Shown piece after piece: positions 1-7,435 of a DNA stretch of 64,000 nucleotides. The DNA comes from Algoriphagus terrigena DSM 22685 (GTDB lineage Bacteria > Bacteroidota > Bacteroidia > Cytophagales > Cyclobacteriaceae), in contig NZ_AUBW01000022.1 in the NCBI RefSeq assembly GCF_000429445.1, forward strand, positions 1 to 64,000, in the 5' to 3' direction. How positions within the stretch are numbered: the stretch's first letter is position 1; every line of letters starts with the position of its first letter. Under the pieces are notes generated by a model. It was given only the letters and a program-made list of their open reading frames with translations. It made no database searches and was not told where the DNA came from. The position numbers were made by a program, and so were the translations under genes.

Positions 1-323
1 TAACCCGAGGCCCAGTTGGGCTGAACAGTCTTTACTTTTCCGTCGGAGGCTTTGATTCGAGGGAGCCGACACTTGATGTAAGTCCTATATTGCATCGTGT
101 CCAAATGCCTCCAAGAACGCTCCGGCGCATAATCATAAACCTTGCAGAACTCTCCGGATCCAGCGTCTTCCAATTGATCCAACACACAAACAACCTGTAT
201 GTAGATCTCCTCCTTTGTTAAATCCGAATCTACAGATTCAACTATCCAACCGTCTTCCAGATCAAGCAGCTTTGTGAAAAAATTCTCTGTGAACATCTTT
301 TTGCCTAAAGATACCATTTCCAT
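1..323 (-). CDS. ISL3 family transposase, N-terminal part (partial)
   Basis: The open frame runs from an ATG at 323 (alternatives at 317 and 296) to the window edge, 107 codons, with no stop. It contains the conserved N-terminal block of ISL3 transposases: a CKVYDY segment, then SWRHLDTMQYRTYIKCRLPR, then KVKTVQPNWASG. In this family the segment is the zinc-binding and DNA-binding region that precedes the DDE catalytic domain, which would lie outside the window. The start at 296 (MFTENFF) would match the usual beginning of these proteins best, while the upstream ATGs lie within or next to the terminal repeat. The family assignment rests on the motif block; whether the full gene is intact is unknown. 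Confidence 0.8.
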   Translation of the reverse strand, partial: MEMVSLGKKMFTENFFTKLLDLEDGWIVESVDSDLTKEEIYIQVVCVLDQLEDAGSGEFCKVYDYAPERSWRHLDTMQYRTYIKCRLPRIKASDGKVKTVQPNWASG

Positions 324-341
324 TAAATTCGTGGTAGAACC
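1..341 (-). mobile_element. ISL3-family insertion sequence, 5' end only (runs off left edge)
   Basis: Reading leftward from 341, the minus strand begins GGTTCTACCACGAATT, which has the form of an ISL3-family terminal inverted repeat (these start with GG and are about 24 bp long). The transposase reading frame opens inside or just after this repeat. Positions 342-349 (AAATTTTT) are the expected place for the 8-bp target duplication typical of the family. The other end lies outside the window, so neither the duplication nor intactness can be checked. The element ends 38 bp beyond the stop codon of the reverse transcriptase gene. Confidence 0.75.
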
Positions 342-378
342 AAATTTTTCTAGAGAATTGAAAAGGAGCATTTGGGAT

Positions 379-1956
379 TCAATGGTTATGATTTTTAATT
401 TCTAATCTTTGGGCGATGTATTTGTTAAATATTTTTTTATGATTTTTTATTTGAATTTCAATGCTGGGTTCATTCATTAATTCAGATGCACGTTTAACAT
501 AAGTTAAATAATTGCCTCTAAAAGGGGGTTCCTTTGAGGATATTTTATATACATGATATCCATATATGTTTTTTACTAGCTTTTTTCTTTTTTTGATCAA
601 TGAGGAGTTTTCTAAATTTAATTTCGTATAAATTTTTGTAAGCTGTCTTTTGTATATCGATATGCCAGATCTATGGATCTCGTCTTTTTCAAATTTTTTA
701 TATGCAATATTTATTTTCTTTTTTATGGAGGTTTTCATTCTTCGGTAAAATTTTGATAGATTTTTTGATGCTATCAAAGTTTTGTTTCCATAAAAATCAA
801 ACCCTAGATAGTTCAGTGGTATTTGACCTTGTTTGTTGTTTGTACCATTTAACTCACCAACTATTGTAATTTTTTTAGGAGTAAATATTTTTTTGAAAGT
901 AAATATTTCAGTTTTATCCTTACTGATTTTTACATTTCTCTCTAAAATAAGATTGTTAATAAATTCATTAGCCCATTCTTGTTCTTCTTTTGGTAAAATT
1001 ATTAGTATATCATCTGAGTACCTCCGATAACATCCGTTTCTTTTTAAAACAACTTCTTCAACCACCCTTTTATCAAAATCCAAAAGGTACAAATTTGCTA
1101 ATATAGCAGATATAGGAAGTCCTTGTGGTATTCCTTTTCGTCTTTTTTCATTTTTAGACCAAAATGGGTTTTTATAGATTTTAAGCTTTCCAGATTTTAT
1201 CGCTTCTCTAAATTCACCTGCATTTGAAAAGAATGATTCGACTCCATTTTTTCTATTTTCTGCTATTTTTTTTTCATCAAATCCTAATTTTCTTCCTTTT
1301 CCTTTCTTAAAGATTCTCAAATCATCCTTTAAAACATAGGAAAAATCCGTTGTAGCTTTAAAAACTTTGTAATGATCTAGAGGTAATCTATCTTCTTTAA
1401 GTAACTCGCTCCATGAAGCTTTTAGTAGTACGTGATCAATTTCACTAAAATATTTTTCTATATCGAATTTAAGGACACTACATTCGCCAAGTTTTTCTGT
1501 TTGATTATTGATTTCTTGAAAAGCTTCATTTGCAAAATGGATAGTGCTTTTGTTTTTTCCTGGATTTTTTAGATCAGGTATTTGTCTATATGCAATTATG
1601 CATTCAGAGGTTAAAGAGTCTTTTCCAAGAACTTCTTCATAAAGTGTTTTTAATTTTTCGGCATAAAACCCAAATATCATGCTGTCAAGATGCGATGCAA
1701 AATGTAGTGGTCTAACTTTTGCGTTGCTTTTTCCAGAAGAGCTTATATGGGACCTTATGCCACTAGACTTGTTTAGCTTGTATCTTCTTTCTTTTATGGT
1801 GGAATGGATTAGTGGAAAAAATGAATACTTAGAAACAAATTCTGGATTGGTTATCCATTTCAAGATCACCTTCTTTTTTTTATCCAGGTCTAGTTTTGGG
1901 CTTAGGTGAAGGTATCCCCGATTTTTGAACCATTTTTTTCTTTCTTCTTCATGCAT
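379..1956 (-). CDS. Reverse transcriptase of the antiphage DRT type, Drt2 (UG2)-like
   Basis: A 525-residue RNA-directed DNA polymerase. Visible motifs are the N-terminal block RGYLHLSP (13-20) with YSFFPLI (44-50), RPLHFASHLDSMIFGFY (82-98), catalytic motif A FDIEKYF (164-170), motif B GIPQGLPISAILANLY (275-290), catalytic motif C YSDD (313-316) and the LGF of motif E (384-386). The N-terminal blocks resemble the Drt2 (UG2) family of bacterial defence reverse transcriptases. It has no group II intron maturase or endonuclease domain and no retron-type VTG motif was noticed. Drt2 enzymes work with a noncoding RNA encoded immediately upstream, and such an RNA is proposed here at 1957-2356. The gene is strikingly A/T-rich compared with the housekeeping genes further right, which suggests horizontal acquisition. 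The start at 1956 follows six T residues after the RNA stem. Reverse transcriptase identity is near certain; the Drt2 subfamily is my reading of the motifs. An insertion around 205-270 makes it longer than the Drt2 proteins I recall. Confidence 0.9.
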   Translation of the reverse strand: MHEEERKKWFKNRGYLHLSPKLDLDKKKKVILKWITNPEFVSKYSFFPLIHSTIKERRYKLNKSSGIRSHISSSGKSNAKVRPLHFASHLDSMIFGFYAEKLKTLYEEVLGKDSLTSECIIAYRQIPDLKNPGKNKSTIHFANEAFQEINNQTEKLGECSVLKFDIEKYFSEIDHVLLKASWSELLKEDRLPLDHYKVFKATTDFSYVLKDDLRIFKKGKGRKLGFDEKKIAENRKNGVESFFSNAGEFREAIKSGKLKIYKNPFWSKNEKRRKGIPQGLPISAILANLYLLDFDKRVVEEVVLKRNGCYRRYSDDILIILPKEEQEWANEFINNLILERNVKISKDKTEIFTFKKIFTPKKITIVGELNGTNNKQGQIPLNYLGFDFYGNKTLIASKNLSKFYRRMKTSIKKKINIAYKKFEKDEIHRSGISIYKRQLTKIYTKLNLENSSLIKKRKKLVKNIYGYHVYKISSKEPPFRGNYLTYVKRASELMNEPSIEIQIKNHKKIFNKYIAQRLEIKNHNH

Positions 1957-2356
1957 AAAAAAGGGCCTCGCGGGATGTATGGCGTATCTATAATCAATCT
2001 TACCCTTTTACAAGTCGGACCGGCACCCAAGTTCTTGAGTCACGCTAATTTTCAATTGTGTTAAACAAATAAATATGAAGTCAATGAAGAAATTAATCAT
2101 CAAACTACTGGTCTTATCTGTAACTTTAGTAATTGGTTCAGTATTTGACCTGTTTCCAGAGTCTGAACACTTAGAACTCTTGATATTTCCCTTCATCAGG
2201 GTATTTATCAGAAAGATTCCTCAGTGGTGGAACCATTACATGGACAATCCTTTTCCTATTTCCCTTTGGTAATAGTCAGCCCATGATTCAAATAGATTCA
2301 TGAAGCCGTATGGTCCTAAGCCAAATGATCGATAAAGCACATTTTCCGCGAGGCTT
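1957..2356 (-). ncRNA. Candidate structured noncoding RNA (DRT template RNA) upstream of the reverse transcriptase
   Basis: On the minus strand, a TATGTTTG box (2361-2368) is followed about six bases later by GCCTCGCGG (2354-2346). The exact complement CCGCGAGGC occurs about 390 bases downstream (1973-1965), and G-U pairs extend the helix, so the two ends can close one large structure. Six T residues (1962-1957) follow the 3' strand and abut the ATG of the reverse transcriptase. Inside are further possible hairpins: GATA/TATC enclosing CCCT-GATGA-AGGG (about 2185-2210) and ACTCAAG-AA-CTTGGGT (2040-2025). Drt2 systems carry their template RNA in exactly this position. Extent and role are inferred from layout and base pairing only; no homology search was possible. 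Confidence 0.6.
2075..2272 (+). CDS. Small hydrophobic open frame antisense to the candidate ncRNA
   Basis: Sixty-five codons start MKSMKKLIIKLLVLSVTLVI, which looks like a single membrane segment or signal anchor, and end with an aromatic-rich tail (QWWNHYMDNPFPISLW). The frame is open from 2039 to 2269. It lies wholly inside the proposed noncoding RNA, on the opposite strand, which is the strand that a cDNA copied from that RNA would have. It may be a genuine small membrane protein gene, an open frame carried in reverse-transcribed cDNA (as in the Neo product of Drt2), or chance. I do not recognise a family. Confidence 0.25.
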   Translation: MKSMKKLIIKLLVLSVTLVIGSVFDLFPESEHLELLIFPFIRVFIRKIPQWWNHYMDNPFPISLW

Positions 2357-2360
2357 AGAT

Positions 2361-2368
2361 CAAACATA
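2361..2368 (-). promoter_or_regulatory. Bacteroidetes -7 promoter element for the noncoding RNA and reverse transcriptase
   Basis: The minus strand reads TATGTTTG, a full match to the Bacteroidetes TAnnTTTG -7 consensus. The likely transcription start (about 2354-2357) coincides with the first bases of the long-range stem of the proposed RNA. I see no strong TTTG at the -33 position. Confidence 0.6.
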
Positions 2369-2390
2369 ATAAAAGATTAGTAATTTGTAA

Positions 2391-2405
2391 GTCTAAAATT
2401 TAGAC
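2391..2405. promoter_or_regulatory. Perfect palindrome GTCTAAA-A-TTTAGAC, possible operator
   Basis: Two 7-base arms around one central base end three bases before the ATG of the WYL-domain gene. The site also lies about 36-50 bases upstream of the predicted start of the divergent noncoding RNA, so a protein bound here could affect both transcripts. WYL proteins commonly repress their own or neighbouring defence promoters; binding here is inference. Confidence 0.45.
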
Positions 2406-2408
2406 TAA

Positions 2409-3542
2409 ATGGAAATTTTTGAGATTGGTGATATCGTTGCAATCAAAACCCATCATTATTTTGACGATCAGGGTGGGGTTTTTGACCCAACTTTGGCCGG
2501 GGAGCCAAATCACGTTCCACCTTTAATGGTAGTTGGTGAGATTTTAATTCACAAAAAAGGCAGCTTTGATCCTATTGATGGTGAAGAAATTCATGAAAAA
2601 GGCTCTAAAAGCTGCAAGTGTTTCTGGTTTAACCATGATAAACATCAGTTTGAAGAATCGTGGTTTGAAGAGAAGCAACTTAAAATCATCGAAAAATCAG
2701 AACCAACAAAATCTGGAACAATCATTAACTATAATGTGATTTTTAAAACTGCCAAATTAGAGGTCGGTAAAAGGAAACTGTCACTCTCTTTCCGCAATGA
2801 AAGCCCGACTAGAAGCGAAAATCATATTAATTCCTTCGTTCCTCCAGTTATGCTTGTTATGAGTGTTAAAAGCTCCGATAATAGAGATGTTAAGTTTGAT
2901 TTAGAAACTGGAAAGGCTTCTAGAGAAATTTCGAGCCGACTTGTAAAATGTAAGTGGTTTAATCCAATTGGCCAGAAATACTCTGAGAAAGTATTACCAG
3001 TTGAGTTACTTCAGGTCCTTCCAATTTATAGTAATGATTTTGTCAAATGGATTAATCAATCCAAAATTGATAAACTGACATATCTTTTTGAAATTGAATC
3101 TTCCAATTATCCTGTTTTACTTAGAGTTTCAACTGTTTTTTTCCTTAATGGTTGGTATTATTTTCAAGGTTTCGATTTTGTTAAAAATCAACCAAAGTCA
3201 CTTATAATCGACCCGGAGAAAGGAATTTTGACACCAATAGAATACAAGGAAGATTCATGGCCAAAATTTGAACCAGACCAGAAACTAATTCCAGTTGAGG
3301 ATTTTATTGAAATGAATAAATCACGATTTCTCCGCATTGAGTATGTTGGACGGATTGGTGAGAGAACTGTTAGAACAGTTACCGATTTTGGAATTACTGA
3401 GTATGATCATAGCACAGGCCTTGTTCCGGAGGAGAAGATAATTAAATATTTGGAAGGGAAATGTCTTTTAAGAAATGCCGATCGCAGGTTTAGATTAGAC
3501 AGAATCCATTCAATTGAAGTCCTCAATATTTCGAAAGACTAA
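2409..3542 (+). CDS. DUF2158-like / WYL-domain-like protein
   Basis: A 377-residue protein with an internal duplication and a WYL-like end. Residues 4-94 (FEIGDIVAIK, then PPLMVVGEI, KCFWFN and a final EEKQLKII) resemble the small SH3-like DUF2158/YodC fold. Residues about 115-205 repeat the same order (PPVMLVMSV, VKCKWFNP, LPVELLQVLP). Residues 308-374 (FLRIEYVGRIGERTVRTVT to YLEGKCLLRNADRRFRLDRI) match the pattern of a WYL domain, a ligand- or nucleic-acid-binding module frequent in regulators of phage-defence systems. No helix-turn-helix is evident. The gene is divergent from the reverse transcriptase unit and its start sits next to the 2391-2405 palindrome. It may be a regulator or sensor for the neighbouring system. 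Domain calls are by eye. Confidence 0.6.
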   Translation: MEIFEIGDIVAIKTHHYFDDQGGVFDPTLAGEPNHVPPLMVVGEILIHKKGSFDPIDGEEIHEKGSKSCKCFWFNHDKHQFEESWFEEKQLKIIEKSEPTKSGTIINYNVIFKTAKLEVGKRKLSLSFRNESPTRSENHINSFVPPVMLVMSVKSSDNRDVKFDLETGKASREISSRLVKCKWFNPIGQKYSEKVLPVELLQVLPIYSNDFVKWINQSKIDKLTYLFEIESSNYPVLLRVSTVFFLNGWYYFQGFDFVKNQPKSLIIDPEKGILTPIEYKEDSWPKFEPDQKLIPVEDFIEMNKSRFLRIEYVGRIGERTVRTVTDFGITEYDHSTGLVPEEKIIKYLEGKCLLRNADRRFRLDRIHSIEVLNISKD

Positions 3543-3607
3543 TAACTAAATCAAGGTGAGTTTCAGAAGGGAAAAAAAATCTAGCTCTACGAAATTACCA
3601 ACTACCA

Positions 3608-4006
3608 CTAAATGCTAAGCTGTGTTTTTGGTTCTATCCGTTCTTCCGCATCCTCCACCGTCACTTGCCCATTCATCAGCATCGGCAATTGCCAATCCCG
3701 AAGAGAAGAAAGATGTTGATTTTGAATTAGGTTCTTTTGGATCCACCTACCACTTGTCAGCCGGTGGAAAAACTTTCTTCCCAAATCATCAAAACCCAGT
3801 TCTAAAGTGATTTCGTCCAGTAATCTTTTGATGTCCGACTCATCCAAATGGGGATTGAGTTTGAGTATGCTTTCGGTGAAGATTGTTTGAAAAATATTGG
3901 TGTCTTCCCGACGATACTGTTCACCCTGAGGAATATAGGTAAACCCAAGTCGGATCAGGTGGAGAATAGCCGGAATTTTTACCCTTGAGTCTTCGTTAAA
4001 AGCCAT
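3608..4006 (-). pseudogene. Chimeric remnant of a type I restriction locus: HsdR N-terminus joined to HsdS C-terminus
   Basis: From the ATG at 4006, residues 1-85 (FNEDSRVKIPAILHLIRLGF through LGRKFFHRLTS) match the start of type I restriction R subunits. At about 3751 the frame switches abruptly to IQKNLIQNQHLSSLRDWQLP followed by MLMNGQVTV, the typical C-terminal end of an HsdS specificity subunit. The nuclease and helicase parts of HsdR and the target-recognition domains of HsdS are missing, consistent with an in-frame deletion joining the two genes. The frame extends upstream to a TTG at 4150, but that part resembles neither family. The product cannot be a functional restriction enzyme or specificity subunit. 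Confidence 0.8.
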
Positions 4007-4268
4007 TAAAAAGAAACTGGAGAATTTATGTTTCTTCCAATATGAGGAATTCCCGCAAGCTTGGCAATGTGAATTTAAATGGTAGGTATAGTTTGGATTA
4101 GAAGTATTGGTAAGAGCTAGAAGCCTTTTCCGAAAATGCTTCGCTTTCAAAACAAATAATCGCTGAAAAACAGCTTTTCGATCAGGGATAATTTACCTCC
4201 TCCCCAGTTTTTTATCCCTATTCCTTCTTTTGACTTTGGGCCATGTTTCATTTAAAGCCCACAGCATC

Positions 4269-4919
4269 ATGTATCAAGTCACCAATTACAACATCGGCAA
4301 GGACAGTCGGACCATTGTAGAAAATCAGATTAATATATCTCCGGAACCAAAGGACTTTGTCCCACAACATCTCTCTAATGATGAGCTTCAAAATCCATTA
4401 AAAGTACTTTTACAATTTTTCCAGGATCACTATCCACTGCCTATGGCAAGAACGGCCCTTGGTGATATCGAACTAAAAGCCGTCTATGACGTCACAGGTA
4501 ACTTTTGGAAAAAAAAGGAAGACAGCATCTTATTTATTATCCAATTTTCCCGGCTGATGGAGGCTGCTTATCTGATCCGCAATGAAGGGTATGCAGCCTG
4601 CAAGGTGGAAAAGTTGTCCATGGAAAACATGATCCCAAAAGATATCCTTGCTAAGGGAAGGGATCTTGAAACAATTGTGCCTTATCTCCCATATTCTCAT
4701 GATCCACAGGATTCTCATGATCCCTGCCTCAATTTACAGATCCTATTCTATGACACCCGAATGCACAAACTCCTTGAAAGCTTCAAAGGTCTTGGGGATT
4801 TGGTTTCGTCTGACCGTAAAGCAGATATGACTCACCGGTGGAAATCCCATTTGGATTTGAAAATCTTTGTATTGATCCTCGAAATATGCCACCTGATCTA
4901 TGTCCGGTCCCAAACCTAG
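4269..4919 (+). CDS. Hypothetical protein
   Basis: About 216 residues from the ATG at 4269; the same frame extends to a TTG at 4230. No family is recognised. The protein is soluble-looking, with no signal peptide or clear membrane segment, although the C-terminal stretch HLDLKIFVLILEICHLIYV is hydrophobic. A repeated HDPQDSHDP segment occurs near residue 157. Another plus-strand frame remains open past the stop, from 4838 to 5053, so a frameshift near the 3' end is possible. The gene lies between the restriction remnant and the DUF6266 gene, in an accessory region, and may be a decayed or orphan gene. Confidence 0.4.
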   Translation: MYQVTNYNIGKDSRTIVENQINISPEPKDFVPQHLSNDELQNPLKVLLQFFQDHYPLPMARTALGDIELKAVYDVTGNFWKKKEDSILFIIQFSRLMEAAYLIRNEGYAACKVEKLSMENMIPKDILAKGRDLETIVPYLPYSHDPQDSHDPCLNLQILFYDTRMHKLLESFKGLGDLVSSDRKADMTHRWKSHLDLKIFVLILEICHLIYVRSQT

Positions 4920-5300
4920 CAAGGGCAAGTACACCGAATTGGAAGATCAGACCCTTAGCAGTCTCCCTCAAAAAAATGACGGACATCGTCAAATTTCATA
5001 GAGTAGAGGGAATGGTAAGTCTCCGTGCTTCAAATCAAACAGCTAAGCAGTAACCCAATCAGCTATACGGTACGAACCCTGTACCTCATTCCGGTATCAG
5101 CGTAGTGGATGTAGTAACAGTTTCTAAGGAGATAACCAGACCAAAACCAATTCAAAACCAAGTTTGACTCTAGTCAAAAGGATCAGGTATCTGCTTTTAA
5201 CTACTTTTTGGATAGTGAATATTCAATGATAACTTTCTGAATACTTGTAGTTTAATATTAGTTTCACTATACTCGGATACCGATTTAACCTAGGGGAACT
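4920..5300. other. Intergenic stretch before the DUF6266 gene
   Basis: No supported gene. A continuation of a different reading frame reaches 5053, as noted for the preceding gene. The A/T-rich part from about 5190 to 5290 probably contains the promoter of the DUF6266 gene, but no clear TAnnTTTG element stands out. Confidence 0.3.
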
Positions 5301-5963
5301 ATGGCTAGAGTAGCAAATACCCTCCTGAATGGTATCCAGGGAACCATGGGGGACATGATTTTTTACCAGATTAATGGGGTCACCTACACCCGGAGAAAGC
5401 CCGGCAGGCGAACCAACGCCCAAAAGAAGCGGATGAAGAAATCTCCCCTCAACGAGCGGTCACAGGGGATGTTTGCCATGGTTCAGAAGTATCTCAAAAC
5501 CCTCCGAAGAGCGATTGCCTTCGGGTACCAAGAACATACGGTAGGAGCGAGTTTGCCCTATCATGCCTGTGTTTCCTATACCCGCAAAAACTGTTTTGCG
5601 CTCGACGGAAGAGATTATCGGATCGATCCGGCATTGATCAAAGTGAGCCGCGGATCGCTGATGCCTCCCGAAGGTGCTAAAGCTGAGAAAGTGGAAGAGG
5701 GGATTCTGTTTATCTGGAGAAACAATTCCTGGATATCCAGCGCCAAACCTTCAGATCAGGCATTTATCGTCATTCATGATACCGAAAATACTACCATGGA
5801 TTGGATTGATTTGGGAAATTTCAGAGAGCAAGGTGAGCACCTTTTTAAACTTCGCAGTTATTATCTAAGCAAGTCATGGCACGTTTATCTGGCATTCAGT
5901 CAGAAAAATTATATCTCCAAAAAGCGAACACTTTCTGATTCGGTGTATTTGGGAGTGGTCTGA
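5301..5963 (+). CDS. DUF6266 family protein
   Basis: A 220-residue protein with the DUF6266 pattern: a start containing GIQGTMGDMIFYQINGVTYT and basic RRKPGRR, then the AFGYQEHTVGASLPYHACVS and YTRKN region, a DPALIKVSRGSL block, and a C-terminal beta-rich half with tryptophans (IWRNNSW). The family is confined largely to Bacteroidetes and has no known function. No signal peptide or membrane helix is seen. It stands alone, downstream of accessory genes and convergent with the CBS-domain gene. Confidence 0.7.
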   Translation: MARVANTLLNGIQGTMGDMIFYQINGVTYTRRKPGRRTNAQKKRMKKSPLNERSQGMFAMVQKYLKTLRRAIAFGYQEHTVGASLPYHACVSYTRKNCFALDGRDYRIDPALIKVSRGSLMPPEGAKAEKVEEGILFIWRNNSWISSAKPSDQAFIVIHDTENTTMDWIDLGNFREQGEHLFKLRSYYLSKSWHVYLAFSQKNYISKKRTLSDSVYLGVV

Positions 5964-6015
5964 ATTAAGGCTTGAGTAAAGATCGAATTCTGGACTTTCC
6001 TTTGATGTATGGACT

Positions 6016-7293
6016 TCAGGCTTCCAGGCGTGTCACCATAATCTTATCAATCCTTTGCCCGTCTTTGTCTACCACTTCCAGCTGTAGATTTTCGACAATC
6101 ACCTTGTCGCCGACCTCCGGGATACTCGCTGACTTGTGGATCATCAATCCAGCGACAGTCGTGAATCCTTTGGTTTTCAGAAGGATATTGAGATCGAAAT
6201 ATTTCACAAAGTCGATGATGGCAAACTGGCCGTCGACCAGCCAGCTGTTTTCGTCCCGTTGGGTAATTTGGTATTCTTCGTGATCGGATTCACTCGCGTC
6301 TCCCACCAAGGCATCGATCACATCATCCATTGACACGATACCCATTGTGCTGCCGTATTCGTCGATGACGATCCCGTAGTGCATCTTTTCCTTTTTGAAA
6401 AGCTCCAAAACCTGGTAGGCAAAGGAGTTTTCGTTGATGAAAAGCGGTTTTCTTGAAACTTTCCGGATATCAAAATCCTGCTCCAGGCCGGGTGCGAAAA
6501 GGTCTTTGACCAACACCATCCCTACGATATCGTCCAGGTCATCCTCTTTGCAAACCGGATAGGCGGAGTGTTTTTCATTGTTGATCTTGGAGCGGACTTC
6601 TTCCCAAGTGTCCGTCAGATTGAAGTAGACCAACTCTGTCCGATGGGTAAATAGCGTGTTGATCCGCCGGTCGCCGAGCTCAAAGACGCGCTCCACGATG
6701 TCCTGCTCGATGTCCATGATCTCGCCGCCCTCCGCGCTCTCCTTGATGATGGCTTTGATCTCTTCTTCGGACACTTTGGATTCGGAGGTGTTTTTGATGC
6801 CAAAAAGGGTCAACAGGAAATCATTGGAGATAGACAACAGCCAAACAAAAGGTGCAGCGACCATGGAGAGGATTCGCATCGGCTTCGCTACCACCATTGC
6901 GATAGGCTCCGGAAAGGTCATTCCCAGTCGCTTTGGGAACAATTCCCCCAAGACTATCGACAGGTAGGTAACCAAGAGAACGATCAATCCGGTAGCGATT
7001 GGACCTGCATAGGGAGCTAGAATCTCAACTTTAGAGATCGAAGCTGCCAGATCGGTGGTGAGGTTTTCGCCTGAGTACACACCGAGCAAGATCCCGATAA
7101 GGGTGATGCCGATTTGGACGGTCGAAAGAAATTTGGTCGGGTTTTCGGCGAGTTCCAAAGCGATCTTTGCGTTAGAGCTGCCGCGTCGCTTTGCATTTTC
7201 CAGTTTGAATTTTCTGGAGGAAACCAGTGAAAGCTCGGACATTGCAAATACTCCATTGAGCAATACCAGCAAAAGAATAATCAGGAGTTCCAC
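6016..7293 (-). CDS. CNNM/CorC-type membrane protein (DUF21-CBS-CBS-CorC_HlyC)
   Basis: A 425-residue member of the 'hemolysin family' or CNNM/CorC group, implicated in divalent-cation (Mg or Co) transport. Residues 1-165 hold the DUF21 membrane domain with several hydrophobic helices and the motif VLGELFPKRLG. Two CBS domains follow (about 200-330; HRTELVYFNL, HYGIVIDEYGSTMGIVSMDD), then the CorC_HlyC domain (about 345-425) containing FTTVAGLMIH. The start is a GTG at 7293 giving MELLIILLLVLLNGVFAMSE, the usual N-terminus. Length is normal for the family. It belongs to no obvious operon. Exact substrate is unknown. Confidence 0.9.
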   Translation of the reverse strand: MELLIILLLVLLNGVFAMSELSLVSSRKFKLENAKRRGSSNAKIALELAENPTKFLSTVQIGITLIGILLGVYSGENLTTDLAASISKVEILAPYAGPIATGLIVLLVTYLSIVLGELFPKRLGMTFPEPIAMVVAKPMRILSMVAAPFVWLLSISNDFLLTLFGIKNTSESKVSEEEIKAIIKESAEGGEIMDIEQDIVERVFELGDRRINTLFTHRTELVYFNLTDTWEEVRSKINNEKHSAYPVCKEDDLDDIVGMVLVKDLFAPGLEQDFDIRKVSRKPLFINENSFAYQVLELFKKEKMHYGIVIDEYGSTMGIVSMDDVIDALVGDASESDHEEYQITQRDENSWLVDGQFAIIDFVKYFDLNILLKTKGFTTVAGLMIHKSASIPEVGDKVIVENLQLEVVDKDGQRIDKIMVTRLEA

Positions 7294-7384
7294 TTTGGAT
7301 AGGTATAGGTTGGTATAAATTCTGACTAAAAATAGGGATTTTCAAAGCGTGTTTCGAATACAGAGGCTATGCTTAAGCAAAAAG

Positions 7385-7413
7385 AAAAAGGACAGCGTGC
7401 GGCTGTCCTTTTT
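7385..7413. terminator. Bidirectional intrinsic terminator
   Basis: A perfect 12-base inverted repeat, AAAAAGGACAGC, a 5-base loop, then GCTGTCCTTTTT, gives a GC-rich stem with a U-run in either direction. On the minus strand it lies just after the small basic protein gene that ends at 7436. Confidence 0.85.
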
Positions 7414-7435
7414 CCTTTGTATCAGGAATACCTGA

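Noticed and set aside
379..1956. Reverse transcriptase considered as a group II intron or retron enzyme
   Set aside because: No maturase or HNH domain follows, no retron-type VTG motif was noticed, and the N-terminal blocks fit defence reverse transcriptases better.
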